Below are positions 32,691-37,070 of a stretch of DNA of 37,070 nucleotides, one piece after another (position 1 is the first letter of the stretch; each line of letters starts with the position of its first letter). Below the pieces are notes generated by a model. That model saw only the letters and a program-made list of their open reading frames with translations, was not told the origin of the DNA and made no database searches. Source of the DNA: Pseudomonas fluorescens (GTDB taxonomy: Bacteria; Pseudomonadota; Gammaproteobacteria; Pseudomonadales; Pseudomonadaceae); assembly GCF_002022275.1 (NCBI RefSeq), contig NZ_MSDF01000032.1, forward strand, positions 1 through 37,070, read 5' to 3'. Made by a program: the position numbers and the translations under genes.

Positions 32691-32714
32691 CCTGCACCCG
32701 GTGTGGGTGCAGGC
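32690..32714. promoter_or_regulatory. Strong hairpin between rhodanese and tauD-like genes
   Basis: GCCTGCACCC (32690-32699) and GGGTGCAGGC (32705-32714) form a perfect 10-base stem with a 5-base loop, 13 bases after the rhodanese stop and abutting the leader element. There is no T-run, so it may protect the upstream mRNA or belong to the leader structure. Confidence 0.6.
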
Positions 32715-32727
32715 GGGTCGGGGTGGA

Positions 32728-34311
32728 TCAGATCACATAGAAGCCGTGAGTGCCGTCGCGCGCCAGTTGCTCGACCAGGCCGAACTCCCAGTCCAGGTAG
32801 GCCTGCATGGCTTCTTTCGGGCTGTCGGTGCCTTCGTACGGCCGGCGATAACGGTCGATGCGCGGCGAGGCCAGGCGGGTTTCGCCTTCTTCCAGTGGCC
32901 GTTTTTCGGCGATCCAGTTCAGGGTGCCGCCTTGCAGCAGGAACACCGGCTTGCCGGTCAGGGCTTCAACCTCGGCCACCGCCAGGCGCGCCAGTTGGCT
33001 GGTGCCGCAGGTCAACACATAGCGTTCGGCAGGCGGTACGTTGGCCAGGGCTTCGGGCAGTTGCGCGCGCAAGGCCCAAAAGGCACCGGGAATATGGCGT
33101 TTGACGTAGTTGACGCTCGGGGTGAAGTCCAGCACGGCGGTGTCGCCATGGGTCAACCAGTCGGCGAGGGTCTGCGGGGTGATCAGTTCGGCTTGCTGCG
33201 GCGCCGGAACCGGTGCGAGCCAGGCGCCGGTTTCGCTGAAATTCGCCGGTTGCAGGTCATCCAGTACATGCACGTCCCAGCCGAGCTGGGCGAGCCAGGA
33301 CGCCGACATATTGGCGCGCACGCCATCGTCATCCGCCAGCACCAGCCGCGCGCCGCGCACGCTGGCGACATGATCGGTTTCCTGCACCAGTTGCCCGCCG
33401 GGCGTGGAGCGTGCGCCTGGCAGGTGACCGGCTTCGAATTCTTCCGGGGTGCGCACATCGAACAGGTAGGTGGTGCGCGTGGTTTCCTGCTGCCAGCCTT
33501 GCAGGTCGGCGAGTGTTGCCCGGCGCACGCGGGCCTTGTCGGCCACGCGGCGCGCATCCTGGGCGGCGATTTGGCGGTGTTCTTCAGAGGTCGGCGCAAA
33601 ACGGCGCGACTGGCCATGGGCGAGTTTCTGCCCGGCCAGGGTCCAGCCGATGGTGCCGTTGCGCAGTGCCGACACCGGGTTGGCCACGCCCGCGTTGATC
33701 AGCGACTGAGTGCCAATAATGCTGCGCGTACGCCCGGCGCAATTGACGATGATGCGGGTGGCCGGGTCCGGCGCCAGTTCACGGGCGCGCAGCACCAGCT
33801 CGGCACCGGGCACGCTGATGCCGGTGGGGATGCTCATGGTCTGGTATTCATCGAAACGGCGGGCGTCGAGCACCACCACGTCGGCCTGGTTGTCGAGCAG
33901 CGCCTGCACCTCTTCGGCGGCCAGGGACGGCGTATGACGCTCGCTCTCCACCAGTTCGCCAAAGGCTTTGCTCGGCACGTTTACATCGATAAACAGCTCG
34001 CCACCGGCCTGGCGCCAACCGTCGAGGCCGCCTTCGAGCAGGCTGACCTCGGTGTAGCCCAGCTCGAGCAAGCGTACGGCGGCACGTGCCGCCAGCCCTT
34101 CACCGTTGTCGTAGACGGTGACCTTTGTATCGCGACGCGGAATGCGCGAATACACCTCCAGCTCGAGTTTGGACAGCGGGATGTTCGCCGCGAACAACGG
34201 GTGGGATTCGGCAAACGGCGCTTCTTCGCGCACGTCCACCACGGCGAGTTCTTGATGGTCCAACAGGGCCTGGCGAATCTGCGCGAAGCTGCGAGTCGAT
34301 ACGGTGGTCAT
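32728..34311 (-). CDS. Four-domain rhodanese-like sulfurtransferase
   Basis: This 527-residue cytoplasmic protein contains four tandem rhodanese domains (about 1-110, 125-235, 262-355, 372-480). The active-site cysteine is present only in domains 2 (Cys191, NCAGRTRS) and 4 (Cys435, TCGTSQLA). Domains 1 and 3 have Asp-rich loops at that place (YDNGEG near 67-72, ADDDG near 326-330) and are probably structural. Rhodaneses move sulfane sulfur as a Cys persulfide. The start overlaps the thiol dioxygenase stop as ATGA. From memory P. aeruginosa has a similar adjacent pair (PA2602/PA2603). Confidence 0.9.
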   Translation of the reverse strand: MTTVSTRSFAQIRQALLDHQELAVVDVREEAPFAESHPLFAANIPLSKLELEVYSRIPRRDTKVTVYDNGEGLAARAAVRLLELGYTEVSLLEGGLDGWRQAGGELFIDVNVPSKAFGELVESERHTPSLAAEEVQALLDNQADVVVLDARRFDEYQTMSIPTGISVPGAELVLRARELAPDPATRIIVNCAGRTRSIIGTQSLINAGVANPVSALRNGTIGWTLAGQKLAHGQSRRFAPTSEEHRQIAAQDARRVADKARVRRATLADLQGWQQETTRTTYLFDVRTPEEFEAGHLPGARSTPGGQLVQETDHVASVRGARLVLADDDGVRANMSASWLAQLGWDVHVLDDLQPANFSETGAWLAPVPAPQQAELITPQTLADWLTHGDTAVLDFTPSVNYVKRHIPGAFWALRAQLPEALANVPPAERYVLTCGTSQLARLAVAEVEALTGKPVFLLQGGTLNWIAEKRPLEEGETRLASPRIDRYRRPYEGTDSPKEAMQAYLDWEFGLVEQLARDGTHGFYVI

Positions 34312-34919
34312 AGGGCAGGGCTCTTTTCTTTGGACAAATCCCAGATATTCGGGAGGTAGGCGTTGGAATAACCGGAGATGAACAGTTTCTCGCTGCCGTC
34401 GGGCTGGTACACCGCGCGGCGCACGGCACCGATATTGGCGCCGTACACATGAATGCTGATCGACACCTGGTCGTTGTGGGCATTGCTGACTTGGTGGATA
34501 TCGCCGACCTTGGGCGACACCGCTTCAACCTGGCCCGGCACCAATTGAATCGGTTTGCCTTCAGCGACCAGGCGGCCGTCGGGTGCGCGTTCAAAGCCCT
34601 GGGAAAATTCGGAGCCGCGCAGCATGCCGATCAGGCCCCACACGCGGTGGTCATGAATCGGCGTGGTCTGGCCCGGCCCCCACACAAAGCTGACGATGCT
34701 GAAACGCTGGCGCGAATCGGCATGCAACAGAAATTGCTGATAGCGTTCCGGGTTGGGTTGGGCGTATTCGTCGGGGAGCCAGTCGTCATGGCTGACCAAT
34801 TGCGCCAGCAGCTTGCCACCGCGGTGCAATACGTCACCTTCGCGCGGGTTGCCGTCGATCAGTTCCGCCAGGGCGCCTATGAAGGCTCTGAGTCTTTCGG
34901 GGTGTCGGGCCTGGGTCAT
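34308..34919 (-). CDS. Thiol dioxygenase, 3-mercaptopropionate dioxygenase type
   Basis: This 203-residue cupin-fold enzyme adds O2 to a thiol to give a sulfinate. The iron ligands are His89, His91 (PIHDHRVWG) and His142 (DIHQVSN). Ser155-His157-Tyr159 (SISIHVY), Arg168 and Gln62 sit at the positions I recall for P. aeruginosa 3-mercaptopropionate dioxygenase. Gln62 stands where mammalian cysteine dioxygenase has Arg60, and Gly95 is where the Cys-Tyr crosslink would form. I therefore favour 3-mercaptopropionate over cysteine as the substrate. It starts the minus-strand sulfur run and is translationally coupled to the rhodanese gene. Confidence 0.88.
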   Translation of the reverse strand: MTQARHPERLRAFIGALAELIDGNPREGDVLHRGGKLLAQLVSHDDWLPDEYAQPNPERYQQFLLHADSRQRFSIVSFVWGPGQTTPIHDHRVWGLIGMLRGSEFSQGFERAPDGRLVAEGKPIQLVPGQVEAVSPKVGDIHQVSNAHNDQVSISIHVYGANIGAVRRAVYQPDGSEKLFISGYSNAYLPNIWDLSKEKSPAL

Positions 34920-35136
34920 GACACTTCCATCGTGTGGTCGATATTGATGGGGTTATCTAAGCATAATGTTTATAGTTAATATGCTATTTTTTAATGATTA
35001 GCTTATAGCTGGATGTAATTTAGAACTGGTCTGAATAGCGTTAGACGTTATCGATCACAGCACGGGCTATCCACACAGCGTTGCGGCAACTATGCTTCGC
35101 ACACATCTTAATGACTGTTCTCTATGTGCGGCCCAA
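34920..35136. promoter_or_regulatory. Divergent thiol dioxygenase / LysR promoter region
   Basis: This AT-rich 217-base region holds both promoters. AGCATA (34960-34965) and TATGCT (34980-34985) form a perfect inverted repeat with a 14-base spacer. ATCTAAGC (34955-34962), which reads GCTTAGAT on the minus strand, recurs before the class II aldolase gene at 36122. These are candidates for binding by the adjacent LysR protein. Confidence 0.5.
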
Positions 35137-36042
35137 ATGAAAATTGACGATATCGATGCCTTTGTCGAAGTGATTCGTTGCCAGTCCATCAGCCATGCCG
35201 CCGAGTCTCTGCAACTGACCCAGCCGGCCATCACCCGCCGCGTGCAGAACTTCGAGCAGGCGCTGGGTGTGGAGTTGTTCGACCGCAACACCAAGCCCCT
35301 CAAGCCTACGCTGATCGGCACCCGGGTGTATGAACAATGCCGGCTGATCCTGCGCGAAATGGATGCGCTGCGTGAGCTGGTGGCCACTGACGCACCGCCT
35401 ACCGGCCTGCTGCGCCTGGGCGTGCCGCAGACCATCGGCGATGTGGTGCTGCTGGATGCGCTCAAGCATTTGCGCACTGAATACCCGGACCTGCGCGCCC
35501 AGGTGGCGACCGGCTGGGGCAGCCAACTGGTCGGCAAGATCGAGCGCGGTGAACTGGACGCAGCGGCGGCGCTGTTCCCTGCGGGCAAGATTTTCCCGGA
35601 CAACATCATCGGTGAGTCCATCGGCAAGATGGAATTGGTGGTGGTGTGCGCCAAATCCCAACTGCCGAAAAAGCCCTGCAAGCTGGCGGATGTGTATCAG
35701 AACGGCTGGATTCTCAACCCGGATGGCTGTGGCTTCCGCGCGGGGTTGCAGCGCACGCTGTCGGATCAGGGCCTGGCGTTGCGGGTGAACCTGGAAACTT
35801 TCGGCACCGAGCTGCAACTGGGCCTTGTAGCGGATGGGCTGGGGCTGGGTCTGGTGCCGCGCCCGTTGCTGGAACGCAGCGCCCACCGCGAGCAATTGGC
35901 GGTGATGCCGCTCAAGGACTTCAAACCGGTGATGGACTTGTGGCTGATCTACCCGCATTTCCTCGGCAACCTGCAAGGGCCGGTGGATGCGTTCGGCAAG
36001 TTGGTCGCAGCGTCGTTGCATAAAGTGCGCAACGCTGCGTGA
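35137..36042 (+). CDS. LysR-family regulator divergent from sulfur genes
   Basis: This 301-residue LysR regulator begins MKIDDIDAFVEVIRCQSISHAAESLQLTQPAITRRVQ (HTH about 1-60), followed by an effector domain (LLRLGVPQTIGDVV from about 88). I start at 35137; a start 45 bases earlier is possible. It is divergent from the thiol dioxygenase/rhodanese operon and precedes the class II aldolase, so it probably controls both. In P. aeruginosa the LysR gene next to the thiol dioxygenase appears in the same place (from memory). The inducer is unknown. Confidence 0.9.
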   Translation: MKIDDIDAFVEVIRCQSISHAAESLQLTQPAITRRVQNFEQALGVELFDRNTKPLKPTLIGTRVYEQCRLILREMDALRELVATDAPPTGLLRLGVPQTIGDVVLLDALKHLRTEYPDLRAQVATGWGSQLVGKIERGELDAAAALFPAGKIFPDNIIGESIGKMELVVVCAKSQLPKKPCKLADVYQNGWILNPDGCGFRAGLQRTLSDQGLALRVNLETFGTELQLGLVADGLGLGLVPRPLLERSAHREQLAVMPLKDFKPVMDLWLIYPHFLGNLQGPVDAFGKLVAASLHKVRNAA

Positions 36043-36049
36043 TTCCCCC

Positions 36050-36077
36050 TGTGGGAGCAGGCAAGCCAGCTCCCGCA
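36050..36077. repeat. Minimal or deleted REP
   Basis: TGTGGGAGCAGGCAAGCCAG followed by CTCCCGCA keeps only the two tips of the palindrome and has lost the centre, consistent with internal deletion of a full copy. It follows the LysR stop. Confidence 0.65.
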
Positions 36078-36207
36078 GGTGTTCTGTGTTGTTGCTGCTT
36101 ATATGAAAAAAAATAATAATTAGCTTAGATTAAAATGTGCTTTTTATTATTTTTACGCATCCCCTAGGCTGCCTGGAAGTCCTTAAGGCCATCCAGGAAG
36201 TTTTGCC
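36078..36207 (+). promoter_or_regulatory. Promoter and leader of the class II aldolase gene
   Basis: An AT-rich stretch (36098-36155) contains GCTTAGAT at 36122-36129, shared with the divergent sulfur promoter. In the leader CCTGGA (36171-36176) and TCCAGG (36191-36196) are inverted repeats spaced 14 bases, and the second overlaps the AGGAAG ribosome site (36194-36199). Confidence 0.45.
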
Positions 36208-37002
36208 ATGAGCAGCGTCACCTCGATCTCGAGCGTTTCCAACAATGTCCGTCAGCGTGTCACTCCGGAAGAATGGGAAGTGCGCGTCAAACTGGCCGCT
36301 GCCTATCGACTGGCGGCCTTGTACAAGTGGACCGATCATATTTACACCCACTTCTCCGCCCGCGTGCCGGGGCCCGAGGAGCATTTTCTGATCAATGCCT
36401 TTGGCTTGTTGTTCGATGAAATCAGCGCCTCCAATCTGGTCAAGGTTGACCTGGATGGCACCATCGTTGATGACCCGACTGGCCTTGGCATCAACTACGC
36501 CGGTTATGTGATCCACAGTGCGATTCACGGCGCGCGCCATGATTTGCAGGCGGTGCTGCATACCCATACTCGCGATGGTATTGCGGTGTCGGCGCAGAAG
36601 GATGGTTTGCTGCCGATCTCTCAGCATTCCATCGGTTTTTCCGGGCGTGTGGCGTACCACGGGTATGAAGGCGTGGCGCTGGACCTGGACGAGCGCGAGC
36701 GGTTGGTGGCGGATTTGTGTGACAAGAGTGTGATGATTTTGCGTAACCATGGGTTGTTGACTGCGGGGGTGAGTGTTGAGCATGCGTTTCAGCAACTGCA
36801 AGGGTTGGAGCGTGCGTGCAATATCCAGATTGCGGCGCAGGCTGGGGGGAATGCGCAGTTGATCTTTCCTCCGGCCGAGGTGGTGGGCAAGGTGGAGCAG
36901 CAGGCCAAGGTGTTTAGTAAGGGGGATGGGCCGGGGGTGGCCAGGCATTGGGATGCGCTGATTCGGCAGTTGGAGCGTACGGATACGGATTACAAGAACT
37001 AG
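36208..37002 (+). CDS. Class II aldolase/adducin-family protein
   Basis: This 264-residue protein has the zinc ligands of the family: His118 and His120 (LHTHTRDG) and His181 (LRNHGLLT), plus the WTDHIYTHFSARVPG segment near 41-55. Members cleave or epimerise sugar phosphates, but many, including this subgroup with a ~35-residue N-terminal extension, have no known substrate. It is downstream of, and codirectional with, the LysR gene and shares a promoter motif with the sulfur operon. A role in breaking the carbon skeleton of a sulfur-containing compound is possible (inference). Confidence 0.88.
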   Translation: MSSVTSISSVSNNVRQRVTPEEWEVRVKLAAAYRLAALYKWTDHIYTHFSARVPGPEEHFLINAFGLLFDEISASNLVKVDLDGTIVDDPTGLGINYAGYVIHSAIHGARHDLQAVLHTHTRDGIAVSAQKDGLLPISQHSIGFSGRVAYHGYEGVALDLDERERLVADLCDKSVMILRNHGLLTAGVSVEHAFQQLQGLERACNIQIAAQAGGNAQLIFPPAEVVGKVEQQAKVFSKGDGPGVARHWDALIRQLERTDTDYKN

Positions 37003-37070
37003 GGTGTATATCCATTATTTGGGTGATGGCTGCTTATGGTTCCGCCCTGACGGCGGGTCACTTTGGAAAA
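37003..37070 (+). repeat. Start of a dispersed pseudomonad intergenic repeat
   Basis: The text from GGTGTATATCCATTATTTGG to CGGGTCACTTTGGAAAA matches my memory of a several-hundred-base repeat that recurs in fluorescent pseudomonads. Only its first ~65 bases are in the window, so the identification is tentative. GCCCTGACGGCGGGTC has internal symmetry. Confidence 0.4.

Noticed and set aside
32690..32714. Intrinsic terminator after the rhodanese gene
   Set aside because: The stem is strong, but no T-run follows on either strand.
32512..34359. Long plus-strand open frame (615 codons) over the rhodanese gene
   Set aside because: Antisense shadow; the minus strand encodes clear rhodanese domains with active-site motifs.
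1..37070. CRISPR array, prophage or insertion sequence
   Set aside because: No regularly spaced direct repeats, integrase, phage structural gene or transposase is visible; all repeated sequence is REP-like or the short leader element.

Overview
This window looks like the chromosome of a fluorescent-group Pseudomonas. It is GC-rich, its proteins resemble those of pseudomonads, and nine intergenic copies of the Pseudomonas-type REP palindrome (arms such as GTGGGAGCTGGCTTGCCTGC) sit at operon boundaries. I see no rRNA, tRNA, CRISPR array, prophage or transposase. I annotate 32 protein genes. The last ~65 bases look like the start of a dispersed pseudomonad intergenic repeat.

Layout. (1) 1-2380: two REP palindromes, an exported aldose 1-epimerase, and a divergent XylB-like sugar dehydrogenase. 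(2) 2386-4409: a minus-strand run of LysR regulator, mug DNA glycosylase and GST. (3) 4544-8865: an agmatine/putrescine operon with agmatine deiminase, N-carbamoylputrescine amidase, a PotF-type binding protein, and a second agmatine deiminase carrying a Tat signal. The LysR gene is divergent from it. (4) 8862-16253: a MarR repressor gene divergent from a tripartite RND efflux operon (pump, adaptor, outer-membrane lipoprotein) that ends in a YghU-type GST. A large palindrome in the divergent promoter is a good operator candidate. (5) 16387-20528: an ABM-domain membrane protein, a YtcJ-type amidohydrolase with a Cys/His-rich tail, a YcaC-like hydrolase and a LysR regulator. (6) 20664-34919: twelve minus-strand genes that read as an organosulfur scavenging region. 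They are a 3-mercaptopropionate dioxygenase-type thiol dioxygenase, a four-domain rhodanese, a TauD-type dioxygenase, a TonB-dependent receptor, an FAD oxidoreductase and 2x[4Fe-4S] ferredoxin pair resembling a shortened AprA/AprB, two sulfonate-type binding proteins, an NtaA/DszA-type flavin monooxygenase, a thioredoxin-fold protein, a DszC/SfnB-type acyl-CoA-dehydrogenase-fold enzyme and a 2-hydroxyacid dehydrogenase. (7) 35137-37002: a divergent LysR regulator followed by a class II aldolase.

How they may work together. In region 6 an outer-membrane receptor and two periplasmic binding proteins would capture a sulfonate, sulfate ester or thioether. The flavin and iron(II)/2-oxoglutarate oxygenases would release sulfite, and the thiol dioxygenase and rhodanese would handle thiols and sulfane sulfur. 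No ABC permease, ATPase or flavin reductase is encoded here, so these must come from elsewhere. The same gap applies to the polyamine binding protein in region 3.

The most interesting non-coding signal is a ~30-base element present twice, just upstream of the sulfonate-binding protein gene (26991-27020) and of the tauD-like gene (32661-32690). Both copies share the core CTCCAGGCGGAGG on the coding strand. In both leaders the element is complementary to the downstream Shine-Dalgarno region, through different bases in each. This suggests a cis-acting RNA switch or translational control element for organosulfur genes. I cannot match it to a known riboswitch class from memory.
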